Assembly: GCF_028331445.1 (NCBI RefSeq)
Contig: NZ_JAQMHX010000018.1
Coordinates: forward strand, 1-64,000
Source: Candidatus Phyllobacterium onerii
Lineage (GTDB): Bacteria; Pseudomonadota; Alphaproteobacteria; Rhizobiales; Rhizobiaceae
DNA: 64,000 bases
Reading direction: 5' to 3'
This document shows positions 18,116-26,135 of the stretch, piece by piece. The notes under the pieces were generated by a model. It was not told where the DNA came from and made no database searches. It was given only the letters and a program-made list of their open reading frames with translations. Made by a program: the position numbers and the translations under genes. Position 1 is the stretch's first letter, and the number at the start of each line of letters is the position of its first letter.

Positions 18116-18868
18116 ATGAAAGCACTCGAAGGTAAAATCGCAGTCATCACGGGCGGAAGCAGCGGGATCGGCTTGGCCACAGCCAAGCGTTTCGTGGAAG
18201 AAGGTGCGCAGGTCGTGATCATTGGGCGACGCGAGAAAGCCTTACAAGAGGCCGCGACGCTTATCGGGAAAAACGTGACAACAGTCGTGGGTGACGTCTC
18301 GCGCTTGGAAGATCTGGACCGGCTCTACGCCACCGTGAAGGAGAAACATGGTCACATCGACATTCTCTTCGCAAACGCGGGCGCAGGTACAGTCGCGCCG
18401 CTCGCGGCAGCGACTGAGGCCCATTTTGACCAAACCTTCGATGTGAACGTGAAGGGCCTGTTCTTTACGGTGCAGAAGGCCCTTCCCATCTTCAAAGACG
18501 GCGGATCGATCATTCTGAACTCTTCGGTCTCGAACGTGATGGGGCTGCCAGCGTTTAGCGCCTACGCAGCAAGCAAGGCGGCTGTTCGCAGCTTCTCGCG
18601 GTCTTGGACCCAAGAGCTGAAGGACCGCGATATCCGCGTCAATACGATGAGCCCCGGCGCGATCGAGACTCCCGCCTTGGCGACAACGACCGGCCTCACC
18701 GCTGAGCAAGCCGAGGAGGCGGTCGCCCAGTTTGCTGCACAGATCCCAATGGGTCGCAGGGGCAAGCCAGAGGAAATCGCGGCTGCGCTCATGTTCCTCG
18801 CTTCCGATGAAAGCTCCTACATCACCGGTATAGATCTCGCCGTCGATGGTGGTTGGGCGCAGGTCTGA
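18116..18868 (+). CDS. Short-chain dehydrogenase/reductase (tandem paralogue)
   Basis: This 250-aa classical SDR has TGGSSGIG for NAD(P), NAGAG, the catalytic Ser in NSSVSN and the YAASK Tyr/Lys pair. The end ITGIDLAVDGGWAQV is typical. It shares the layout of the gene before it (for example IDILFANAGAGTVAPL against LDIVFANAGAGSPLPL), pointing to local duplication. It lies 50 bp downstream and is probably in the same transcript as the F420-like reductase that follows. Confidence 0.9.
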   Translation: MKALEGKIAVITGGSSGIGLATAKRFVEEGAQVVIIGRREKALQEAATLIGKNVTTVVGDVSRLEDLDRLYATVKEKHGHIDILFANAGAGTVAPLAAATEAHFDQTFDVNVKGLFFTVQKALPIFKDGGSIILNSSVSNVMGLPAFSAYAASKAAVRSFSRSWTQELKDRDIRVNTMSPGAIETPALATTTGLTAEQAEEAVAQFAAQIPMGRRGKPEEIAAALMFLASDESSYITGIDLAVDGGWAQV

Positions 18869-18899
18869 CCCAACCTTAACACAGGATCGGAGAAGCAGT

Positions 18900-19502
18900 A
18901 TGAGCTACTCAATCATCGGCTTCGGCAATATCGGCCAAGCTCTGGCCAAGGCCTTTTCCCGCAAGGGCATCGAAGTATCTGTTGCAACCACGCGGGATCC
19001 GGAAAGCTTTGCGGCTGAAGCGGCCGCGATCGGGCCGAAGGTCATTGCTAAAACCCTAGCGGAAGCCGTCAAGGCGGACATCATCTTCTTGGCGGTCCGT
19101 TTCGAGTCGCATCCAGATGTCGCAAAGGCGCTCGCCACCTGGCAGGGGAAGACCATCGTCGATGTGACCAATGCCTACGGTGTGCCCCCTGAGCAACTGG
19201 GAGGACAGCCGTCTTCCCAGGCCGTCGCGCAGGCTTTTTCTGGCGCAAGGCTGGTCAAGGGCTTCAACCATCTGCTCGCTGCCACCCTTGGCCAAGATCC
19301 GGCCGTGCAGGGCAGCAGGAGAGTCGTGTTCCTGGCGAGCGACGATGACGACGCTGCGGCGGAGATTGGTACGCTCGCGGAAAATCTGGGCTTCGCGCCG
19401 ATCAAGCTTGGCGGGCTGTCGGAAGGCGGGCTGCTGGTCCAGGCGCGCGGAAAGAGCTGGGGTCATCTGATCTTCAAGGATCTGGTCAAGTTCGACGGAT
19501 AA
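18900..19502 (+). CDS. NADPH-dependent F420-reductase-like oxidoreductase
   Basis: This 200-aa protein has an N-terminal Rossmann fold (MSYSIIGFGNIGQALAKAF, glycine motif GxGxxG) followed by segments seen in NADP oxidoreductase/F420-dependent proteins (VDVTNAYG, VKGFNHLLAATL). It may reduce a small carbonyl or flavin-like substrate with NADPH. F420 itself is not expected in this type of organism, so the label is by family. GGAGAAG precedes the ATG, and the upstream SDR stop lies 32 bp away. Confidence 0.82.
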   Translation: MSYSIIGFGNIGQALAKAFSRKGIEVSVATTRDPESFAAEAAAIGPKVIAKTLAEAVKADIIFLAVRFESHPDVAKALATWQGKTIVDVTNAYGVPPEQLGGQPSSQAVAQAFSGARLVKGFNHLLAATLGQDPAVQGSRRVVFLASDDDDAAAEIGTLAENLGFAPIKLGGLSEGGLLVQARGKSWGHLIFKDLVKFDG

Positions 19503-19564
19503 AACGAGGCCATGTACGGATCGGATCGAGCGCGATTCGATCACAGCGAAATGGAGATATTCCC

Positions 19565-19978
19565 ATGAGTATTGAAAAAAACATCCAGACCGTGAAGGAC
19601 TTCTTCGCCGCGATAGGCCGCGGCGACAGAGAGGCTCTGTTGGCGCTGGTTGCCGAAGACATCAAGTGGATCATTCCGGGCGAGGACTGGCCGCTGGCCG
19701 GCACCTACCGGGGGCACGCGGGACTAGCAGATTTGCTGGATACGGCATCCAGGTCGATGGAAACCTCCACGGAACCCCGGGAGTTTGTCGCACAAGGAGA
19801 CCGGGTTCTCGTCGTGGGCTTCGCCAGCGGGAAGGTCAAAGCCACGAACAAGCCGTTCGAGGACGACTGGATCTTCGCCATCACGGTCCGGGACGGCAGA
19901 CTGACCAGCATCCAGGAATACATCGACACGCAAGCGTTAGCACGCGCCGCGCAGATGGACGCGTCCGGGCCCGTATAG
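19565..19978 (+). CDS. SnoaL-like / NTF2-fold protein
   Basis: This 137-aa single-domain protein of the cystatin-like NTF2/SnoaL fold reads VKDFFAAIGRGDREALLAL, DIKWIIPGEDWPLAGTYRG, DDWIFAITVRDGRLTSIQEY. Such proteins act as small isomerases, hydrolases or binding proteins for hydrophobic metabolites. It sits in the run of oxidoreductase genes and is probably co-transcribed. Exact function cannot be read. Confidence 0.82.
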   Translation: MSIEKNIQTVKDFFAAIGRGDREALLALVAEDIKWIIPGEDWPLAGTYRGHAGLADLLDTASRSMETSTEPREFVAQGDRVLVVGFASGKVKATNKPFEDDWIFAITVRDGRLTSIQEYIDTQALARAAQMDASGPV

Positions 19979-20079
19979 CGCAGGCCTTCTGCAACCATCG
20001 GCTTTCGCCGAAGGTGAATGAGCGGATCGCCGTCTCGCGTGCCGCGCTCGTCGAATACCCAACCGTAAAGGAGATTCCG

Positions 20080-20712
20080 ATGTACGACCAATCCAAACTA
20101 TCCGAGTTGATCCGGTTCGCGCGCATTGATGCGGGTGCCACCGTCATCGACGTTTATCCAGGCGCCGGCGACTGGACGCGCCTGTTCTCCGACGTCGTTG
20201 GACCCGAAGGTCGAGTCACCAGCTTCGTGCCGGCCGAAGTCGCGCACTTCAAGAACGATCCGGTCGGCCTCATGCGAACCATCGCACAAGAGCCAGGCCG
20301 GGAAAACGTCGAAGCCGTCTCAGCGGACCTCGTGGCAATGCCGGAGATCACGCAGCCAGCGGATGTCCTGTGGCTACACCTGTTCTACCACGATCTCCAC
20401 ACCGCGCTGATGCAAGCCAGGGGCGCGACGGCGGCTAACTTCAATCGAGCTGTCTACGAGCGGCTGAAGCCCGGTGGGTTCTACGTCATTGTCGATCACG
20501 CCGCCGCCGCCGGAGCCGGCACAGGTGATGCCCAGTCATTGCATCGCATCGACCCTGCCTCCGTGCGCGAGGAGGTGGAGGCTGCCGGCTTCGTACTGGA
20601 TGCCGAAAGCACCCTGCTCGAGAACAGGAACGATCCACACGCGATCAAGGTCTTCGATCCCTTGATCAAGGGCGAGACCGATCGCTTCGCATATCGGTTC
20701 GTGAAGCCCTGA
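20080..20712 (+). CDS. Class I SAM-dependent methyltransferase-like protein
   Basis: This is a 210-aa protein with a Rossmann-like SAM-binding core. Motif I is degenerate (ATVIDVYPGAGDWTRLFSDV). Motif II-like FYHDLH and the post-motif ERLKPGGFYVIVDHAA are clear. Many proteins of this group are annotated as exported or atypical methyltransferases. AAAGGAG lies 6 bases before the ATG. The same frame is open further upstream through the SnoaL gene, but only this start fits the fold. Confidence 0.83.
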   Translation: MYDQSKLSELIRFARIDAGATVIDVYPGAGDWTRLFSDVVGPEGRVTSFVPAEVAHFKNDPVGLMRTIAQEPGRENVEAVSADLVAMPEITQPADVLWLHLFYHDLHTALMQARGATAANFNRAVYERLKPGGFYVIVDHAAAAGAGTGDAQSLHRIDPASVREEVEAAGFVLDAESTLLENRNDPHAIKVFDPLIKGETDRFAYRFVKP

Positions 20713-20887
20713 CAGAGGCCGGCGCCAACCTCAAGTCGACCTCCCAAGGATGCCAGGATACTGCTCAACTGCGCCAGTCTGCAGCAACGTCAGCTTTCGG
20801 AACTCGCTGGGGAGCCTGCAAAGGTCAAACTTGAGGGCGCAAAGCCGCTTGATCGCAATCTTTGGAATTGAGAAATTTTCGTCAACA

Positions 20888-20916
20888 CGTGCAGCCCCAC
20901 TTTGCGAGGCTGCACG
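20888..20916. terminator. Hairpin between convergent genes
   Basis: A perfect 9-bp stem CGTGCAGCC/GGCTGCACG encloses an 11-nt loop. It lies just past the integrase stop (20920, minus strand) and some 175 bp after the methyltransferase stop. No strong T-run follows on either strand, so termination is plausible but not certain. Confidence 0.45.
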
Positions 20917-20919
20917 CGC

Positions 20920-21552
20920 TCAGATTTCAGTGTGCTCAGCTAGTTCCAGCGCATCCTCAATGTCCACGCCAAGATACTTGACCGTATTTTCGATCTTGGT
21001 ATGCCCCAACAGGATTTGGATCGCGCGAAGATTGCCTGTCGCCTTGTAAATCATTGCGGCCTTCGTGCGCCGAAGCGAGTGCGTGCCGTAATCTTCGCGC
21101 CGCAGCCCAATTGCGGTCACCCATTCATCGACCAATCGGGCATACTGGCGAGTACTCAGATGATCGGTGTGGTCGACTCGACTGGGAAAAGCGTAGTCGT
21201 CGATTGTTCCACCTCGCCGTTCAAGCCATGCAAGCAAACTTGACCTCACCTCCGCCGTGATTTCGAACTGAACCGGACGGCCGGTCTTTTGCTGGACGAC
21301 GATGGCTCGAGTTCGAATTTGCGTTCCTGTCACGAGACTCCCGATTTTCATTTTCACGAGATCGCAGCCCCGCAGTTTGCTGTCGATTGCGAGGTCAAAC
21401 AACGCACGATCTCTCGTGCGCCCCTCCCTATCAAGGAAGAAGCGGATCGTCCAAATCTGGCGCTGTTTCAGCGGCTTCTTGACACCGACCTTTCGGCCGA
21501 CGTTCCACGCCGGACGGCCCAGGGCGGTAGGATCGTATTGTGCAATACCCAT
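20920..21552 (-). CDS. Small tyrosine recombinase/integrase
   Basis: This 210-aa site-specific recombinase is made almost wholly of the catalytic domain. It has the first Arg region (AIDSKLRGCDLVKMK), the H-x-x-R box (THSLRRTKAAMIY), the second His (LGHTKIENTVKYLG) and the nucleophilic Tyr in KYLG. The usual N-terminal core-binding domain is lacking or very short. The start at 21552 is set by AAGGAGA 6 bases upstream. It sits in the middle of an accessory-looking block with no other phage genes, so it may be an orphan integrase or an island remnant. Confidence 0.85.
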   Translation of the reverse strand: MGIAQYDPTALGRPAWNVGRKVGVKKPLKQRQIWTIRFFLDREGRTRDRALFDLAIDSKLRGCDLVKMKIGSLVTGTQIRTRAIVVQQKTGRPVQFEITAEVRSSLLAWLERRGGTIDDYAFPSRVDHTDHLSTRQYARLVDEWVTAIGLRREDYGTHSLRRTKAAMIYKATGNLRAIQILLGHTKIENTVKYLGVDIEDALELAEHTEI

Positions 21553-21565
21553 TTCAATTCTCCTT

Positions 21566-21581
21566 CGGCCAACATTGGCCG
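21566..21581. promoter_or_regulatory. Perfect palindrome upstream of the integrase
   Basis: The sequence CGGCCAACATTGGCCG has 7-bp perfect arms and a 2-bp centre. It ends 14 bp before the integrase start codon and just upstream of its ribosome-binding site. It could be an operator or a recombinase/DNA-binding-protein site. As RNA it would form a hairpin beside the Shine-Dalgarno sequence. Confidence 0.45.
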
Positions 21582-21718
21582 TTAGGAGAACGCATGGGCG
21601 CAAGTATTGAAGGGGCCGATAGCGGACAAGCAGCTTCGGGACCGGTATCCTCAAAGGCGGTCCGTCAGGTCAGTGCAAGCATCGTCGTGAGTTGGCCCCA
21701 CGCGGGTACTCGCAATTT

Positions 21719-22612
21719 TCAGCCGCGGAAGCGAAGTGCCTCAAGCACGACTACGAAGGCGGGAGCGTGCTGCCTGCTGCTCGGATAGTACAGGTGATAG
21801 CCTGGGAACGGTTCGCACCAATCCTCCAGCACTCGCACCAGCCGTTTCTTTGTCAGGTCATCCTGCACCATATCATCGGGCAGATATGCCACGCCCAAAC
21901 CATCCAGAGCAGCGCGCCTTGCAAGCTCAAGACTGCTCACCGCCAGTTGGCCCTCGACACGGACGTTGATTTCGCGTCCGCGCTTTTCGAACTCCCATGG
22001 GAAATATCCACCGCGCGTTACACGGCGCAAGTTGATGCAGCGGTGGCCGGTTAGCTCTTCAGGATGCTTGAGCGCTGGCCGCTCTTTGAAATAACCCGGA
22101 GATGCAACAATGGCCTGGCGCATCGCGGGACCGATCCGAACGGCAATCATGTCCTTCTCGACGTACTCGCCGACGCGAACACCGGCATCGAAACGCTCGC
22201 TCACAATGTTTGCTAAGCCCTCGTCAGAGACCAACTCGACCGTGATGTCGGGATAGTTAAGCATGACCTTGGACAAGCGCGGCCACATCACCGTATCCGC
22301 CGCATGTTGCGTTGCCGTGATCCGAACGATGCCGGACGGCTTGTCCCTTAGCTCGGTCAGCGCGGACAGGCTGCCTTCGATACCCGCGAAATGCGGCTCG
22401 ATGCTCCGAAGCAGACGCTCTCCAGCTTCTGTGGGCGCCACACTTCGGGTGGTGCGACTGAGCAGACGCAAGCCAAGCCGCTCTTCCAGCGTCCTGATTG
22501 TCTTGCTGAGGGCCGGTTGGGAGACGCCCAGCCGGACTGCCGCCCGTGTGAAACTGCCTTCCTGTGCGACAGCGATGAAGGCCATCAGATCGCTGACGTT
22601 CTCTCGCACCAT
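21719..22612 (-). CDS. LysR-family transcriptional regulator
   Basis: This 297-aa LysR regulator has an N-terminal helix-turn-helix (DLMAFIAVAQEGSFTRAAVR, LGVSQPALSKTIRTLEERLG) and a C-terminal substrate-binding domain (about 90-295, FDAGVRVGEYVEKDMIAVRI). It resembles regulators that lie divergent to hydrolase or dehydrogenase genes. Here it diverges from a secreted hydrolase/MFS/cyclophilin-like operon. AGGAG stands 6 bases before its ATG. Confidence 0.9.
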   Translation of the reverse strand: MVRENVSDLMAFIAVAQEGSFTRAAVRLGVSQPALSKTIRTLEERLGLRLLSRTTRSVAPTEAGERLLRSIEPHFAGIEGSLSALTELRDKPSGIVRITATQHAADTVMWPRLSKVMLNYPDITVELVSDEGLANIVSERFDAGVRVGEYVEKDMIAVRIGPAMRQAIVASPGYFKERPALKHPEELTGHRCINLRRVTRGGYFPWEFEKRGREINVRVEGQLAVSSLELARRAALDGLGVAYLPDDMVQDDLTKKRLVRVLEDWCEPFPGYHLYYPSSRQHAPAFVVVLEALRFRG

Positions 22613-22624
22613 TCATAACTCCTG

Positions 22625-22640
22625 ATTATAAGCTTATGAT
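22625..22640. promoter_or_regulatory. Candidate LysR-box between divergent genes
   Basis: A near-perfect inverted repeat, ATTATAAGCTTATGAT, has a perfect ATAAGCTTAT core. It lies 13 bp upstream of the LysR gene start and 150 bp upstream of the hydrolase start. The position fits an autoregulatory site for the adjacent regulator. The assignment is by position only. Confidence 0.4.
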
Positions 22641-22775
22641 CCATATAGCGCCTTATCGTATGAGTTTGCATCCCTTAAGTTTTGAGGTGTGAAGAGCGCT
22701 GGTCCCGACTGAGACTTACTCCAAGGCGGCCATCAGCCTCTCCAATGACTTGTTCGAATAAGGAAAGGAACGAAC

Positions 22776-23831
22776 ATGAAGGAATTGGCTTTGGGGCTCG
22801 CACTTATGCTCGGATCGGTATCCGGCTTAGCGATCGGCACTTCCCCCGCGCTCGCCCAGGACCTGTCCAACGGCGCTGACAACTTTTACAGGAGCGACCG
22901 CGTGGTCGTCGAAAAGATCACCTTCGAGAATAAGTTCGGCATGAAGGTCGTCGGCAATCTGTTCACGCCCCAGGGCCTCGACAGGAGCGCCCAGACTCCG
23001 GCGATCGTCGTAGGCCACCCGATGGGCGCCACGAAGGAGCAGAGCGCCAACCTCTATGCGACCAAGCTGGCAGAGCAGGGCTTTGTTACGCTGTCGTTCG
23101 ATCTCTCCTTCTGGGGCGAGAGCGAGGGCCAACCGCGCAATACCGTCGCTCCCGAAATCTATGCGGATGATTTCAGCGCAGCCGTCGACTTCCTGAGCAC
23201 GCAGCCCTTCGTCAACAAGGACAATATCGGCGTGCTCGGCATTTGCGGGAGCGGCAGCTTCGCCCTCAGCGCAGCGCAGATCGATCCGCGCATGAAAGCG
23301 ATCGCCACCGTCAGCATGTATGACATGGGTGCCGCCAATCGCGACGGCCTTCGGAAGGGCGTGTCCGTCGAACAGCGAAAGGAAATGCTGAAGGTCGCCG
23401 CACAGCAGCGCCTCGCAGAGTACCAGGGCGCCGAAATCAAACTGACCGGCGGCACGGTTGATGAACTGAAGGCAGACTCCAATGCGATCGAGCGTGAGTT
23501 CTACGATTTTTATCGCACGCCGCGCGGGGAGTTCACGCCGAAAGGACAGACGCCGCTCCAGACCACGCATCCGACCCTGAGCAGCAACGCCGCTTTCATG
23601 AACTTCTATCCGTTCGCCCAGATCGAGACGATCTCGCCGCGTCCGTTGCTGTTCATCGCCGGCGAGCAGGCTCACTCGATCGAGTTCAGCGAAAACGCCT
23701 ACGAGCGTGCTTCTGAACCGAAGGAGCTCGTGATCATCCCGGGTGCCGGTCACGTCGATCTCTATGACCGTGTCAACCTGATCCCGTTCGACAAGCTGAC
23801 CGCCTTCTTCCGGGGAAACCTGAGCTCTTAA
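22776..23831 (+). CDS. Secreted alpha/beta hydrolase of dienelactone-hydrolase-like type
   Basis: This 351-aa protein has a Sec signal peptide (cleavage near ALA-QDL, residue 27) and an alpha/beta-hydrolase fold. The oxyanion region is VVGHPMGATKEQ. The nucleophile elbow reads GICGSGSF, with Cys at the nucleophile position as in dienelactone hydrolases. The acid is near FIAGEQAHS and the His in IPGAGHVDLYD. The length fits YcjY/DLH-like enzymes. It is the first gene of a three-gene operon with the MFS and cyclophilin-like genes. Confidence 0.85.
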   Translation: MKELALGLALMLGSVSGLAIGTSPALAQDLSNGADNFYRSDRVVVEKITFENKFGMKVVGNLFTPQGLDRSAQTPAIVVGHPMGATKEQSANLYATKLAEQGFVTLSFDLSFWGESEGQPRNTVAPEIYADDFSAAVDFLSTQPFVNKDNIGVLGICGSGSFALSAAQIDPRMKAIATVSMYDMGAANRDGLRKGVSVEQRKEMLKVAAQQRLAEYQGAEIKLTGGTVDELKADSNAIEREFYDFYRTPRGEFTPKGQTPLQTTHPTLSSNAAFMNFYPFAQIETISPRPLLFIAGEQAHSIEFSENAYERASEPKELVIIPGAGHVDLYDRVNLIPFDKLTAFFRGNLSS

Positions 23832-23909
23832 CGAACATACAACCGGACGATACGCCTCGCGGGCCCTCCGCTTGCCTGGCGTGTTGTTCGACCAATACAG
23901 AGGCATGAA

Positions 23910-25139
23910 ATGACCCACGCAACCGCGGTAGCGACTACCGAAAGCGCCCCAGACTCGGCGTCATGGAGCGCTGTCCTCGCCCTTAGCTTGTGCGTTGCGA
24001 CACTCATCGCTTCGGAATTCATGCCCGTCAGCTTGCTGACGCCAATCGCCTCCGACCTGTATCTGACCGAAGGTCAGGTGGGGCAGGCCATCGCGATCTC
24101 CGGTATATTCGCTGTCGCCACCAGCCTCTTCGTCGCTGCATTCACGTCGAAGCTTGACCGGCGACAATTGTTGTTGTGGCTCACAGCTTTGATGCTCATT
24201 TCGGGCGTTGTGACCGCGTTCGCGCCCAACTATGCGGTCCTGATGGCGGGGCGTGCTTTTGTCGGCGTCGTAATCGGCGGCTTCTGGTCGATGTCAGCGG
24301 CGACAGTCATGCGCCTCGTGCCGGCTGCAGACGTGCCCCGTGGCCTCGCGATCCTCAACGGCGGCAATGCACTAGCAGCAACGATTGCTGCGCCGCTCGG
24401 CAGTTTCCTTGGACAGTATATCGGTTGGCGCGGCGCCTTCTTCAGCGTGGTGCCGCTCGCTGCAATCACCTTTGTGTGGCTCCTTGCAACGTTGCCGTCC
24501 ATGCCCAGCCGGACGCGTGCGAACCCGCTGGCGGCGTTTCAAGTCCTACGCCGACCAGGCGTGCCGATCGGCATGGCGGCCGTCGCACTTTTCTTCATGG
24601 GCCAATTCGCGCTCTTCACCTACCTGCGGCCATTCCTGGAAACCGTGACACTCGTCAACGTTTCCGGCTTATCGCTCCTGTTGTTGGCAATGGGCGTCTC
24701 CGGTTTGCTCGGAACCTTCCTTATCGGCTCTCTCCTGCATACGCGCCTCTACCAAGCGTTGATCGCCATGCCTGTGATGATGGCGGCGCTCGCGATTGGC
24801 CTGGTCGTATACGGATCGTCGTTAGGTACCACTGCCGGGTTGCTGGCACTTTGGGGCCTTATCGGCACCGCCGCGCCAGTCGGCTGGTGGAGCTGGTTAA
24901 GCGAAGCACTGCCGGACGATGCAGAAGCGGGAGGAGGCCTGATGGTGGCTGTCGTGCAACTCGCCATCACAGCCGGCGCAGCCTCCGGCGGTCTGCTGTT
25001 TGACAATGGCGGTTATCAGATCGCATTCGGATTCGGCGCGATCGTGCTTTTCACCTGCGCTATCGCGGCTGTGGTGCTGGCGCGTCACGACAGATCACGC
25101 ACGGCCACGCCAATGTCTTCAGGGAAGCATCTATCATGA
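23910..25139 (+). CDS. MFS transporter, DHA1/sugar-efflux type
   Basis: This 409-aa major-facilitator protein has twelve predicted helices. The family loop after helix 2 is TSKLDRRQLLLWLTALM, and the helix 4-5 region AGRAFVGVVIGGFWSMSAAT is typical of the YdhP/AraJ-like efflux group. It probably exports small drugs or sugars. It lies 78 bp after the hydrolase gene, and its stop overlaps the next gene start (ATGA). Confidence 0.9.
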   Translation: MTHATAVATTESAPDSASWSAVLALSLCVATLIASEFMPVSLLTPIASDLYLTEGQVGQAIAISGIFAVATSLFVAAFTSKLDRRQLLLWLTALMLISGVVTAFAPNYAVLMAGRAFVGVVIGGFWSMSAATVMRLVPAADVPRGLAILNGGNALAATIAAPLGSFLGQYIGWRGAFFSVVPLAAITFVWLLATLPSMPSRTRANPLAAFQVLRRPGVPIGMAAVALFFMGQFALFTYLRPFLETVTLVNVSGLSLLLLAMGVSGLLGTFLIGSLLHTRLYQALIAMPVMMAALAIGLVVYGSSLGTTAGLLALWGLIGTAAPVGWWSWLSEALPDDAEAGGGLMVAVVQLAITAGAASGGLLFDNGGYQIAFGFGAIVLFTCAIAAVVLARHDRSRTATPMSSGKHLS

Positions 25140-25675
25140 GCAAAAGACAAAGCCAGTTTGGCGATGCAGCCACAATGTCCGTAAGCGAAACCTTGTCTGC
25201 GCCCGGTGCGCACGGTTTTTCTCCGCTCCGCCGCTCTATCCTTGGAGCGATACTGGTCACCGCCACCATGCCCTGGCTGGCGTTCGCCCAACAAAAAAAC
25301 GATCCGGCAAGTCAGGAGCCAACCGACATGAAAATTCGAATGATGTTCAACGGTCAGAGCCTGACGGCAAGGCTTTACGACAACCCGTCGGCGCGCGATT
25401 TCGCATCCATGCTACCCCTAGAACTGACCATCGAAAATTATGCCGGCAACGAGAAGATCGCTTATCTCCCCCGTAAGCTGACGGAGGACGCGAGTGGTCC
25501 ATTCGGCAACGAGGCGCCAGGCGACCTCTGCTACTTCTCGCCGTGGGGCAATCTTGCGATGTTCTACGCCGGCTACAGCTATTCCGGTGGGCTGATCCGG
25601 CTCGGCCGCTTCGACGATTTCGAGCCGTTGCTTGTGCGCGGGACGTTTCCCCTGACCATCGAACGGATCGTCTGA
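25136..25675 (+). CDS. Exported cyclophilin-like fold protein
   Basis: The C-terminal domain (about residues 63-178) matches the cyclophilin-like family found fused to signal sequences: KIRMMFNGQSLTARLYDNPS, FASMLPLELTIENYAG, GDLCYFSPWGNLAMFY and RLGRFDDFEPLL. The N-terminus (about 20-52, SILGAILVTATMPWLAFAQQ) is a signal peptide. No prolyl isomerase residues of true cyclophilins are evident. It is translationally coupled to the MFS gene. Confidence 0.82.
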   Translation: MSKRQSQFGDAATMSVSETLSAPGAHGFSPLRRSILGAILVTATMPWLAFAQQKNDPASQEPTDMKIRMMFNGQSLTARLYDNPSARDFASMLPLELTIENYAGNEKIAYLPRKLTEDASGPFGNEAPGDLCYFSPWGNLAMFYAGYSYSGGLIRLGRFDDFEPLLVRGTFPLTIERIV

Positions 25676-26135
25676 ACGCATTGTCTGGGCGAGAAGGAAT
25701 GTACCAAATAGCGAAGATTCGAAACTGAGCTTCCTCCAAGTCGAGGCCGCGCGATGACCACGACGCAGGTTGATGAGCATAAAACTTATAACAGAAGGTG
25801 GCGCACGATGAGCTGCGGTGTCCGCTTATAGGGACGGACGGAGCCCCCATAAATGACCGATTTGAAGGCGCAAAGCAGTCGTGGTTCCTTGGTGGCTTTC
25901 ATTCCTGTTTTGCCAAATCATATAAATATCCGAAACGAGAGGGGACAACTAGGGGGGCAGTCCGTATCTTTTTTCAAGCCTACCATGAAATAGGCACGAG
26001 GCTTATCGGCATCTAGCCGTACCCGATTCTGAACACCGTCAAATTCGGTGCCGTTCCACGATGCGCAGCATGAGTGATGCTTAGTGCACGGATCGATGAG
26101 GTTTAACGGGTGGGAGACGCATTTATCGGCAGCGA
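25676..26135. other. Noncoding stretch between convergent blocks
   Basis: These 460 bp separate the cyclophilin-like gene from the enolase-superfamily gene. Short frames on both strands lack ribosome-binding sites and recognisable motifs. No clear terminator was found. The DNA is AT-richer than its flanks and may mark a junction between two acquired blocks. Confidence 0.35.

Noticed and set aside
22827-23918. A 363-codon minus-strand frame
   Set aside because: Antisense to the secreted hydrolase, whose signal peptide and catalytic motifs are clear.
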